A DNA stretch of 6,454 bases from Bacillota bacterium (GCA_017538845.1 JAFYIC010000098.1:1-6454); one strand, 5' to 3'; counted from the stretch's first letter, positions 1 through 6,237 are shown. Notes: generated from the letters alone by a model not told the origin. Numbers and translations: made by a program.

Positions 1-182
1 TGGGAAGCCGGATGGTCACTGCGGCTGAAGACTGGGCCAGGGAACTGGGCTATAAAAAAGCAGTTCTCGAGAGCCGTGAAAACAAAACAGATTTCTATGA
101 AAAACTGGGATATATCCCAAACGAAAACGAAATCGTCCGGGGAGAAACGTTTACCTGTGTACATATGGAGAAGATACTGTAA
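1..182 (+). CDS. GNAT-family N-acetyltransferase, C-terminal end (5' truncated by window)
   Basis: Reading from base 3, the frame stays open to a TAA at 180-182 and gives the last 59 residues of a protein whose start lies outside the window. The residues fit the C-terminal half of a GNAT acetyltransferase: an alpha helix (AAEDWARELGYKKAVLES) that follows the acetyl-CoA site, then the typical FYEKLGYIP element, then a final strand ending in HMEKIL. This arrangement (ARE-x-GY, FYxKLGY, H-x-M-x-K-x-L) is seen in small ElaA/YjcF-like GNAT proteins. Such proteins transfer an acetyl group from acetyl-CoA to an amine, but the acceptor cannot be predicted from this piece. The stop codon overlaps the ribosome binding site of the next gene, so it is probably co-transcribed with the hydrolase. 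The family call is fairly safe; its role in the downstream pathway is unknown. Confidence 0.8.
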   Translation, partial: GSRMVTAAEDWARELGYKKAVLESRENKTDFYEKLGYIPNENEIVRGETFTCVHMEKIL

Positions 183-187
183 AGGAG
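183..187 (+). promoter_or_regulatory. Ribosome binding site that fixes the hydrolase start
   Basis: AGGAG lies 9 nt before the ATG at 197. An in-frame TTG at 188 directly abuts this site with no spacer, and the next ATG at 203 is 15 nt away, so ATG 197 is the best start. The site begins immediately after the upstream GNAT stop codon, consistent with translational coupling. Confidence 0.75.
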
Positions 188-196
188 TTGATTAAC

Positions 197-1039
197 ATGG
201 CAATGATCACAGGAATCACATATGATAACTGGACAGAATACCAGAAAACGGTGAAGCTGGATACAGGTATCACCATGGCATATGTCGAGGCAGGAAATAC
301 AGAAGCGCCGCCACTGGTCCTGATCCACGGATTCACGGACACCGGCAGAGTCTGGCGGTATATGCTGCAGTATCTTGAAAATGATTTTCACATATATTTG
401 CCGGATCTGAGAGGCCACGGGGACAGCGACAAGCCGGAGCAGGACATACAGACAGTTCCCGAATATGCGGAAGATATAATCGCGTTCATGAAAGCCCTGG
501 GCCTGGAAGGCGGGTTCGTTGCCGGCCACTCACTGGGCAGCATGACAGCTCAGGCTATAGGGTATCTGGCGCCGGATATCGCAAAAAAGATCATGATGGT
601 GGAGACCGGAGCCAGGATGCACGAGTCTCCTGAAGAATTCCAGGAGATGCTGGCCATGTACGACGGGCTGGGAATCGAGCCGGAGCTTACCATAGATGAT
701 GCGCCGGAGCTTTTCCCGCTGTATGACAGTTTTGTCTGCAAAGAACATGTCAAATACTTCATCGAACATGCGAAGGATATCCCGCGGTATGTGATGAGAG
801 CATCATTGTTTGGGATGTACAACTATGACGGCACCAGACTGCTGCAGTTCATAAAGGCGGACACGGCAGTAGTGTGGGGAACTGACGAGTACTGCTTCAC
901 CAAGGAGTACCTTGATGAGATGAAAGAGTACTTGCCGAACGCCGAATATCTGATTTACGAAGGCGGTACCCACGATATTCCGGACGAGTTCCCGGAGAAA
1001 CTTGCGGGAGATATGAAGAAGTTCTTTTTGGAGGTATGA
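197..1039 (+). CDS. Alpha/beta-fold hydrolase
   Basis: This 280-residue protein is a cytosolic serine hydrolase of the alpha/beta hydrolase superfamily; no signal peptide or membrane segment is visible. The oxyanion-hole region is HGFTDTG (residues 44-50), followed by LPDLRGHGDSDKP (68-80), a typical strand-4/helix element. The nucleophile elbow is GHSLGS with Ser112. The acid is Asp230 or Glu231 in the WGTDEY segment, and the catalytic His is His259 in GGTHDIP. The catalytic triad therefore looks complete and the length is normal. The cap region (about 138-215) is acidic and Met-rich and does not identify the substrate. Such enzymes cleave esters, lactones, amides or C-C bonds. Its position at the head of an SDR-kinase pair suggests that it opens a lactone or ester feeding the pathway (inference). 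The stop lies 1 nt before the SDR start, so the two are translationally coupled. The family is certain; the reaction is not known. Confidence 0.92.
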   Translation: MAMITGITYDNWTEYQKTVKLDTGITMAYVEAGNTEAPPLVLIHGFTDTGRVWRYMLQYLENDFHIYLPDLRGHGDSDKPEQDIQTVPEYAEDIIAFMKALGLEGGFVAGHSLGSMTAQAIGYLAPDIAKKIMMVETGARMHESPEEFQEMLAMYDGLGIEPELTIDDAPELFPLYDSFVCKEHVKYFIEHAKDIPRYVMRASLFGMYNYDGTRLLQFIKADTAVVWGTDEYCFTKEYLDEMKEYLPNAEYLIYEGGTHDIPDEFPEKLAGDMKKFFLEV

Positions 1040-1040
1040 T

Positions 1041-1829
1041 ATGCGTGAGATAAATGATTTTTCCATGGATTTCTTTTCACTGAAAGGAAAGAACGCGATC
1101 GTAACAGGAGGCTGCAGCGGACTGGGTCAGTGCTTCTCTCTGGCGTTGGCGAAAGCAGGGGCGAACGTTTTCGTTTTTGCTGCCATCAATGACAACGGCG
1201 AGACGAAGAAGCTGGTCGAGGACTGCGGCGTGAAATATTGTTTCATGCAGGGAGATATAACCGAGGACGGCATCTGCGACAAGGTGGCGGATGAGTGCGT
1301 GAAACAGCTGGGCAGCATCGACATCCTGGTGAACTGCGCAGGGATCTGCAACATCGCTGACGTGCTGGATTTCGGAAGAAAAGAGTGGGATCCGATGATC
1401 GATATCAACCTTACGGGGGCGTTCGATCTGTCCCATGCGGTGGCCAAATACATGATCCCCCAGAAGAGCGGACGGATCATCAATATATGTTCCCTGTTCT
1501 CATTCCTCGGAGGGCTGGGCTCACCGGCTTACGCGGCAATGAAGGCGGGCCTGATGGGACTGACGAAAGCGTACGCCGATGAACTGGGTCAGTACGGCAT
1601 CACCGTCAACGGCATCGCGCCGGGATATTTCCAGACGGCAATGACCGCAGGGACCGGAAGCGGCAATGAAGAGGATCCAAAATATATCAAGATCAAGGAA
1701 CACATTCCTATGGACCGCTGGGGAGAGAGACAGGACCTTATGGGAGCCATGGTATTTCTGGCAAGCAAGGCGGCCGACTATGTGAACGGAACTGTCCTGG
1801 TCGTTGACGGAGGCTACCTTGTAAGATAG
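1041..1829 (+). CDS. Short-chain dehydrogenase/reductase (SDR), KduD-like
   Basis: This 262-residue protein is a classical SDR that oxidises an alcohol or reduces a ketone with NAD(P). The Rossmann nucleotide motif is TGGCSGLG (22-29). GDIT (71-74) provides the adenine-contacting Asp, NCAG is at 98-101 and the structural Asn is Asn123. The catalytic residues are Ser151, Tyr164 and Lys168 (YAAMK), with the usual 12 residues between Ser and Tyr. The C-terminal part (NGIAPGYFQT, then DGGYLVR at the end) resembles the KduD/gluconate 5-dehydrogenase branch, which acts on sugar acids and polyols. The end of strand 2 (VFVFAAIN) has no basic residue to bind the NADP phosphate, which mildly favours NAD. 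The start is supported by GGAGG at 1030-1034, 6 nt ahead. An N-terminal extension of about 12 residues precedes the Rossmann fold. It sits between a hydrolase and a sugar kinase, as expected for a polyol/keto-sugar route. The exact substrate is unknown. Confidence 0.92.
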   Translation: MREINDFSMDFFSLKGKNAIVTGGCSGLGQCFSLALAKAGANVFVFAAINDNGETKKLVEDCGVKYCFMQGDITEDGICDKVADECVKQLGSIDILVNCAGICNIADVLDFGRKEWDPMIDINLTGAFDLSHAVAKYMIPQKSGRIINICSLFSFLGGLGSPAYAAMKAGLMGLTKAYADELGQYGITVNGIAPGYFQTAMTAGTGSGNEEDPKYIKIKEHIPMDRWGERQDLMGAMVFLASKAADYVNGTVLVVDGGYLVR

Positions 1830-1842
1830 ACAGGAGACCCAT

Positions 1843-3273
1843 ATGAGCGAGCAATACATTTTAGGAATAGACGAAGGCTCACAGAGCGCGAAGATACAGA
1901 TCTTTGACACAAAGGGAAACATAGTATGCGAAGGGAAACATCCCCTGAAGCCCTACGATCTTCCGAAGCCGGGATACGTTGAACATCCCGGGGACGACTG
2001 GTGGGAAGCCATATGCGCCGCCGGGAAGAAGTGCATGGCGGCATTCAAAGGTGACCCGAAGGATATAAAGGGGATAGGACTCTGCACCATCCGTTACTGC
2101 AGGGCTTATCTGGATGAGAACTGCATGCTGGCTCAGCCTGCCCTGTCCTGGATGGACGTGCGGGTGTCGGCGCCGTATGTCCACGAGAATCCGAAGGTCA
2201 GGTACATCGTGGCGTCTTCAGGGTATATCACATTCAGACTGACGGGAGAAAAGAAAGACAGCGCCGGTATCTACGAAGGCGGATGGCCGGTAGACGTGGA
2301 TACATGGGACTGGTCGGAGGATCCGGCCGCCTATGAAGAATGCGGTATGCCGAGAGACATGCTCTTTGACCTGGTAAAACCGGGCGACATACTGGGATAT
2401 GTGACCGATGAAGCAGCTGAGGCGACAGGATTTCCCGCGGGAGTGCCTGTTGTGGCCACGGCCAACGATAAAGCAGTTGAAGGTCTGGGGACCGGATGCG
2501 TGGGAGACGACACCGTATGTCTCTCGCTGGGCACATACACCGTCGCAATGATGGAAGGCAAAGAATTCCTCAGGGATACGGAATACACCTGGCCGAAATT
2601 TTCCTGTGTTCCCGGCAAGTATCTGTATGATACCTGGGGTATACGCCGCGGCATGTGGACCGTAAGCTGGTTCAGGGATATCCTCGGTGACGGTTATGCG
2701 GCTGAGGCCGAAGCGAAAGGGCTGGCGCCGGAGAGAATGCTGGACATGGAGGCGGAGCAGGTACCTGTAGGAAGCGACGGGCTTATGACGGTGCTGGACT
2801 GGCTGCCCTGGGTAGACGCCAGATACAAGAAAGGCATCATGATCGGCTTTGACGGCCGGCATACGAGAGGGCATATACACCGTTCCATTCTGGAAGCGGT
2901 AGCCCTTACCCTGAAGAAATACATTTTCGATATGACAAATGAGATCGGAGTCGATATCAAACAGGTCATCGTAACGGGAGGCGGCGCTTCCGGCGATTTG
3001 TTCATGCAGATAATCGCAGACGTCCTGGACATCCCGACTGTCCGCAATGAAGTAAGCGGCGCGGCAGGACTGGGAGCAGCCATCTGCGCGGCGGTAGCGG
3101 CAGGCATTTATCCTACCTTTGATGATGCTGTTTCAGGCATGGTGCGGGTATCGGACCGTTTCGAACCGATAGAGGAAAACGTTTCCTTATATAATAAGGT
3201 GTATCCGATTTACTGGGACATCACCAATCACACCGACGAGATATTGAAAAAGACTTACGAGATATTTGAGTGA
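1843..3273 (+). CDS. FGGY-family carbohydrate kinase
   Basis: This 476-residue protein belongs to the FGGY sugar/polyol kinases, which transfer the ATP gamma-phosphate to a hydroxyl of a sugar, polyol or related compound. The N-terminal phosphate motif is GIDEGSQSAK (8-17), with Asp10. The substrate-side motif WMDVR is at 103-107. The catalytic base is expected to be Asp209 in ATANDKAVEGLG, and LSLGTYTV (228-234) follows. The C-terminal ATPase-fold signature is VTGGGASGDLFMQIIADVL (377-395), with SGAAGLGAA at 405-413. The loop that in xylulokinases reads GQMHG is here CTIRYC (81-86), so a xylulokinase call is not justified. The segment between WMDVR and the LTGE strand (133-136) is about 30 residues shorter than in XylB as I recall it. 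The gene overlaps nothing; AGGAG at 1832-1836 lies 6 nt before the ATG, and the SDR stop is 13 nt upstream. It probably phosphorylates the product or substrate of the SDR (inference). Confidence 0.9.
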   Translation: MSEQYILGIDEGSQSAKIQIFDTKGNIVCEGKHPLKPYDLPKPGYVEHPGDDWWEAICAAGKKCMAAFKGDPKDIKGIGLCTIRYCRAYLDENCMLAQPALSWMDVRVSAPYVHENPKVRYIVASSGYITFRLTGEKKDSAGIYEGGWPVDVDTWDWSEDPAAYEECGMPRDMLFDLVKPGDILGYVTDEAAEATGFPAGVPVVATANDKAVEGLGTGCVGDDTVCLSLGTYTVAMMEGKEFLRDTEYTWPKFSCVPGKYLYDTWGIRRGMWTVSWFRDILGDGYAAEAEAKGLAPERMLDMEAEQVPVGSDGLMTVLDWLPWVDARYKKGIMIGFDGRHTRGHIHRSILEAVALTLKKYIFDMTNEIGVDIKQVIVTGGGASGDLFMQIIADVLDIPTVRNEVSGAAGLGAAICAAVAAGIYPTFDDAVSGMVRVSDRFEPIEENVSLYNKVYPIYWDITNHTDEILKKTYEIFE

Positions 3274-3294
3274 TCATATTTCCGGCGCGGCTTT

Positions 3295-3320
3295 TCCGGC
3301 GACGCGGCATTGCGTCCGGA
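3295..3320 (+). other. Stem-loop in the kinase-dehydrogenase gap
   Basis: Bases 3295-3305 can pair with 3312-3320 to form a 9-bp GC-rich stem with a 2-nt bulge (CG) and a 6-nt loop (GGCATT). It is followed by ACAGAGCTGCGG rather than a T-run, so it is not an intrinsic terminator. It lies 26 nt before the Shine-Dalgarno of the acyl-CoA dehydrogenase. It may stabilise or process the mRNA between the two genes; the role is inferred only from its position. Confidence 0.45.
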
Positions 3321-3360
3321 ACAGAGCTGCGGCGGTATAGTTTTTCAGGGAGGTCTGTAA

Positions 3361-4488
3361 ATGACATACAAATTGTCCGATCTGGGATCAGATATCCTTT
3401 CCGACATAAAGACGTTCTGCGAGCGGGATCTCCGGGCGCAGGCAGCAGAAGCAGACAGGACACGGCAGGGCGTGGAGGAACTTTATGAAGCCACCGGCCG
3501 GATGGGTCTTGGCGTTCTTTTCGTGCCGGAAGCTAACGGCGGTCTGGACCTTACTCCTGAAGACAGGGCGGCGATACTGGAAGAACTGGCATACTGCGAC
3601 GCAGGGGTCGCGGTATCGTACATGGCCAACTGTCTTGCGACAGTGCCTCTGAAGATGTACGCTCCGGACGATCTTATGGATTCCTGCTGCCGGATGATGC
3701 TTGAGGGAAAGTTCGGCGCGTTCTGCCTGACTGAAGATCAGGCGGGAAGCGATATAGACGGAATCCTGACGAGAGCGGAACATATAGACGGAGAGTACGT
3801 GGTCAACGGAACCAAAGCCTTCGTGACCAATGGAAATGCGGCGGGCTTTTACATAGTTTTTGCGAAGACAGACAATGGGCTGTCGGCGTTCTGCGTTGAT
3901 GCAGATACGGAAGGAATAACCGCAGGGGAAGACGAACGGAAACTGGGCATACGAAACTCCCGGACCTGCGAAGTTTCCTTTACAGACGTAAAAGTACCGG
4001 AGGACCGTCTCCTGGGAGCCGAAGGAGAAGGGAAGAAAGTCGCAGCTTCGGCGCTGGACAGAGCCAGAGCCTTCTGCGCAGCCGCGGCGACCGGCGTGGC
4101 AAGAAGATCCCTTGACCTTGCGGCCGCCAGAGCAGAGGAACGGATACTGTTCGGCAAGCCTCTGGCACATCTGGAAAACGTGCAGATAAAGCTGGGGGAA
4201 ATGCGTGAGAAGATCGGGGCAGCCGGGCTCAGCTGTGTGCAGGCCCTTGAGCTCATAAGGGAAGGCAAAGACTGCCGGGCAGCGTCAGCTTACGCTAAAT
4301 GTCTGGCCGCGGACACTGCCGTGTTCTGCGCGGATTCGGCGCTGCAGATATACGGCGGCTGCGGATACTGCGAAGATTATCCGGTGGAGAAACTCTTCAG
4401 GGACGCGCGGATCTTCAGGATCAGTGAAGGCGCTAACGAGGTGCTGCTGGAGATGATCGGACGCGGAACGGACCGGCCGCGAGCCTGA
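3361..4488 (+). CDS. Acyl-CoA dehydrogenase (FAD flavoprotein)
   Basis: This 375-residue cytosolic flavoenzyme has the normal length and domain order of the acyl-CoA dehydrogenase family. It has an N-terminal helical domain (about 1-115) and a middle beta domain with FCLTEDQAGSD (121-131), GTKAFVTNG (150-158) and KLGIRNS..VPEDRLLG (194-219). The C-terminal helical domain carries FGKPL (264-268) and YGGCGYCEDYPVEKLFRDAR (331-350). The catalytic base is expected to be Glu356 in ISEGANE, the position used by short- and medium-chain enzymes. It would insert or reduce a 2,3 double bond of an acyl-CoA with electron-transferring flavoprotein as partner; no ETF gene is in the window. CaiA of carnitine metabolism is in the same superfamily, and the BCCT gene downstream makes a zwitterion-derived acyl-CoA attractive, but I cannot tell this from a butyryl-CoA-type enzyme. 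It has 15 Cys in 375 residues, unusually many. The start is supported by GGGAGG at 3348-3353, 7 nt ahead. Confidence 0.92.
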   Translation: MTYKLSDLGSDILSDIKTFCERDLRAQAAEADRTRQGVEELYEATGRMGLGVLFVPEANGGLDLTPEDRAAILEELAYCDAGVAVSYMANCLATVPLKMYAPDDLMDSCCRMMLEGKFGAFCLTEDQAGSDIDGILTRAEHIDGEYVVNGTKAFVTNGNAAGFYIVFAKTDNGLSAFCVDADTEGITAGEDERKLGIRNSRTCEVSFTDVKVPEDRLLGAEGEGKKVAASALDRARAFCAAAATGVARRSLDLAAARAEERILFGKPLAHLENVQIKLGEMREKIGAAGLSCVQALELIREGKDCRAASAYAKCLAADTAVFCADSALQIYGGCGYCEDYPVEKLFRDARIFRISEGANEVLLEMIGRGTDRPRA

Positions 4489-4493
4489 TTTGG

Positions 4494-4510
4494 CACAAAT
4501 TTGTGTTTTT
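4494..4510 (+). terminator. Palindrome plus T-run, possible weak terminator or operator
   Basis: CACAAATTTGTG (4494-4505) is a perfect 12-bp palindrome followed directly by five T (4506-4510), starting 6 nt after the acyl-CoA dehydrogenase stop. The hairpin stem would be only 4-5 strong pairs once a loop is allowed, so termination would be weak. Its right arm overlaps the -35 hexamer of the predicted promoter, so it may instead be a repressor or activator site. Confidence 0.4.
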
Positions 4511-4529
4511 ATGTAAACAATGGTAAAAT
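4501..4529 (+). promoter_or_regulatory. Predicted SigA/sigma-70 promoter with extended -10
   Basis: A -35-like TTGTGT (4501-4506) lies 17 nt before TAAAAT (4524-4529, five of six matches to TATAAT). The -10 is preceded by TGG, giving an extended -10 TGn element that can compensate for the weak -35. Transcription would start near 4536, leaving a leader of roughly 45 nt with AGGAGG at 4571-4576, 5 nt before the BCCT start codon. This makes the transporter independently transcribed from the enzyme genes. Confidence 0.6.
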
Positions 4530-4554
4530 ATTAGTTAACAATTACTATTAGTTA
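4529..4554 (+). repeat. Perfect 9-bp direct repeat downstream of the -10 (candidate operator)
   Basis: TATTAGTTA occurs at 4529-4537 and again at 4546-4554, a 17-bp period. The first copy begins at the last base of the -10 and covers the probable transcription start; the second lies in the leader. The region is AT-rich, so chance is possible, but the exact 9-bp match at a promoter start suggests binding by a regulator or a tandem operator. Confidence 0.45.
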
Positions 4555-4581
4555 TCGGTATTTATATGAGAGGAGGTAAAA

Positions 4582-6207
4582 ATGGAATCATCAAAAAAGA
4601 TTCGTTGGGGCGTTTTTCTCGTTCCGTGGATCCTTGCGATTCTTGTGATCATCCTGAACTTCGTCAGCGGAGAAGCGTTCAACAGCGTTATCATGTCGGT
4701 CACGAGCTTTATCCTGGATGATTTCTCATGGCTGTTCGCTTTAATGGCATTCATATGCGTGATACTGATAATAGCAGCCTACTTTTCCAAGTTCGGAAGA
4801 GTAAGGATCGGCGGAAGAAACGCGAAGCCGATCATGAACATGAGCAACTATGTGTGGATAGTACTCTGTACGATCATGGCAGCAGGAATACTCCTGTGGG
4901 CATGCGCAGAGCCTATGTATCACTACTATGGCCCGCCGGCATCTGTTGCGGCAGAAAGCCCGGGAGCTATAGAATTCATCATGAAGGATATCTTCCTTGA
5001 GTGGACGTTCACACCGATGTGCATATACGGTGTTCCGGCGATCCTGTTCGCATTCCTGTTCTACAATGCGAAGAAGAGCTACTCACTGGGCAATCTGCTC
5101 TATCCTACACTGAACTACGAGAGAGCTCAGAAGTTCTCACCGGTAGTAGACGTTATCTGCCTGCTGGCTCTCGTATGCGGCATGGCTGCATCAATGGGAT
5201 CAGCGGTATTCCTCGTAACAGGAGGCATGTCTACTCTGACCAACGGAGGCATCAGTTCAACAGTTCTTTCATGGACCATCGTAGCGGCGATCATCGTAGC
5301 GGCGTTCGTTGCTTCGGCTGTATCCGGCATCATGAAAGGAATCCGTATTTTGTCGACGATCAACTCCAGGATCTACATCGGACTGGGTATATTCGTATTC
5401 ATATTCGGACCGACGTTCTACATCCTGAACATGACCATCGAGGGATTCGGCGCATATCTCACAGACTTTGCAAAACAGTCACTGTTCCTGTCCGCAGGAG
5501 ATGGAGACAAGTGGGCTATGTGGTGGCCGGTATTCTACTGGTGCAACTGGATGGCATGGATGCCTGTAACAGCGGCATTCCTCGGAAGGATCTCAAGAGG
5601 ATACACAGTAAGAGAAGCGATACGCGTAATCGTAGTATTCCCGGCACTGTTCTCAGTAGTATGGCTCGGACTGTTCTCGACAACGTCACTTTACTACGAG
5701 CTGCAGGGCAAGGGCATCAACGAAGCGATGACCAACGGCGGAACAGAATACGCTACATATGCTGTATTCCAGCAGATGCCGATCGCAACTATTGCTATCG
5801 CGGTATTCCTGATAGTAGTATTCATTTCCTTCGTAACAGCATCTGACTCCAACACGAACGCTATGTCAGGCCTCTGCACGAGCGGACTTTCCGCAGACGA
5901 CGCAGAATCCCCAACATGGCTCAAGATCGTTTGGGGAGTTACCATCGGAGCTATGTGCGTGATCTTCATCGCAGCATTCCAGTCCACAGACGCTCTCAAG
6001 TATCTGTCGAACCTTGGAGGCTTCCCGGTAGTATTCTTCCTGATCATCATTTCGATCTCGTTCGTAAAGGTAATGATGAATCCGAAGAAATACGATACGT
6101 TCAAGGAGGACTACGACGAATACGGCGTGCCTATTCCTTCTGAACGTCAGAAGTCTGAGCAGCAGGAGATGAAAGAAGCGAAAAAAGCTGCCGCGGCTAC
6201 TGCATAA
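4582..6207 (+). CDS. BCCT-family transporter (betaine/carnitine/choline type)
   Basis: This 541-residue inner-membrane protein has about 12 hydrophobic segments (roughly 11-29, 49-68, 90-110, 142-162, 190-214, 230-250, 264-284, 312-334, 346-366, 399-420, 448-467, 479-497). The family is shown by AEPMYHYYGPP (109-119) after TM3, the TM8 signature FYWCNWMAWMP (318-328) followed by GRISRGYTVREAI (335-347), and TASDSNTNAMSG (419-430) in TM10. BCCT carriers import betaines, choline or carnitine with Na+ or H+, or exchange them (CaiT). Several hallmark positions differ: the TM3 glycine run GMGIG is IMAAG, the TM4 second Trp is Met146, and the TM8 Trp pair is Asn322-Trp323. The substrate may therefore differ from glycine betaine. 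The C-terminal tail of about 45 residues is charged and Ala-rich. It has its own predicted promoter and a strong AGGAGG site 5 nt ahead. Its codons favour CGT/AGA over the CGG common upstream. Confidence 0.93.
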   Translation: MESSKKIRWGVFLVPWILAILVIILNFVSGEAFNSVIMSVTSFILDDFSWLFALMAFICVILIIAAYFSKFGRVRIGGRNAKPIMNMSNYVWIVLCTIMAAGILLWACAEPMYHYYGPPASVAAESPGAIEFIMKDIFLEWTFTPMCIYGVPAILFAFLFYNAKKSYSLGNLLYPTLNYERAQKFSPVVDVICLLALVCGMAASMGSAVFLVTGGMSTLTNGGISSTVLSWTIVAAIIVAAFVASAVSGIMKGIRILSTINSRIYIGLGIFVFIFGPTFYILNMTIEGFGAYLTDFAKQSLFLSAGDGDKWAMWWPVFYWCNWMAWMPVTAAFLGRISRGYTVREAIRVIVVFPALFSVVWLGLFSTTSLYYELQGKGINEAMTNGGTEYATYAVFQQMPIATIAIAVFLIVVFISFVTASDSNTNAMSGLCTSGLSADDAESPTWLKIVWGVTIGAMCVIFIAAFQSTDALKYLSNLGGFPVVFFLIIISISFVKVMMNPKKYDTFKEDYDEYGVPIPSERQKSEQQEMKEAKKAAAATA

Positions 6208-6237
6208 GCAGCTGCGCGCAGGCGAAAGGGACGGACG

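Noticed and set aside
188..196. TTG at 188 as the start of the alpha/beta hydrolase
   Set aside because: The ribosome binding site AGGAG directly abuts it with no spacer; ATG 197 has a 9-nt spacer.
2218..2880. Long minus-strand open frame (220 codons) inside the kinase gene
   Set aside because: It lies wholly opposite a gene with intact family motifs; its His/Arg/Pro-rich translation is typical of a shadow frame.
3336..3341. TATAGT as a -10 for a promoter before the acyl-CoA dehydrogenase
   Set aside because: No -35 at 16-18 nt (the nearest TTGCGT is 20 nt away), and the transcript would begin within the ribosome binding site.
3270..3488. A 72-codon frame starting with GTG whose GTGA overlaps the kinase stop
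   Set aside because: It runs out of frame into the acyl-CoA dehydrogenase, is rich in Arg/Ser with no recognisable domain, and the true gene has a better start and ribosome binding site at 3361.
3388..4170. Long minus-strand open frame (260 codons) opposite the acyl-CoA dehydrogenase
   Set aside because: No recognisable domain and composition of a shadow frame; the plus strand encodes a complete flavoenzyme.
4535..4564. TTAACA and TATTTA as a second promoter for the transporter
   Set aside because: The -10 matches poorly and the start would fall on the Shine-Dalgarno sequence; the extended -10 at 4524 is better.
5001..5846. Plus-strand 281-codon frame inside the transporter gene
   Set aside because: Arg/His/Ser-rich, no hydrophobic or known motifs, and overlaps the BCCT reading frame that carries all family signatures.
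3361..6207. Assignment to the carnitine genes caiA and caiT
   Set aside because: Only superfamily-level likeness is visible; there is no CoA-transferase, ligase or hydratase nearby, and the transporter's binding-site residues differ from CaiT.
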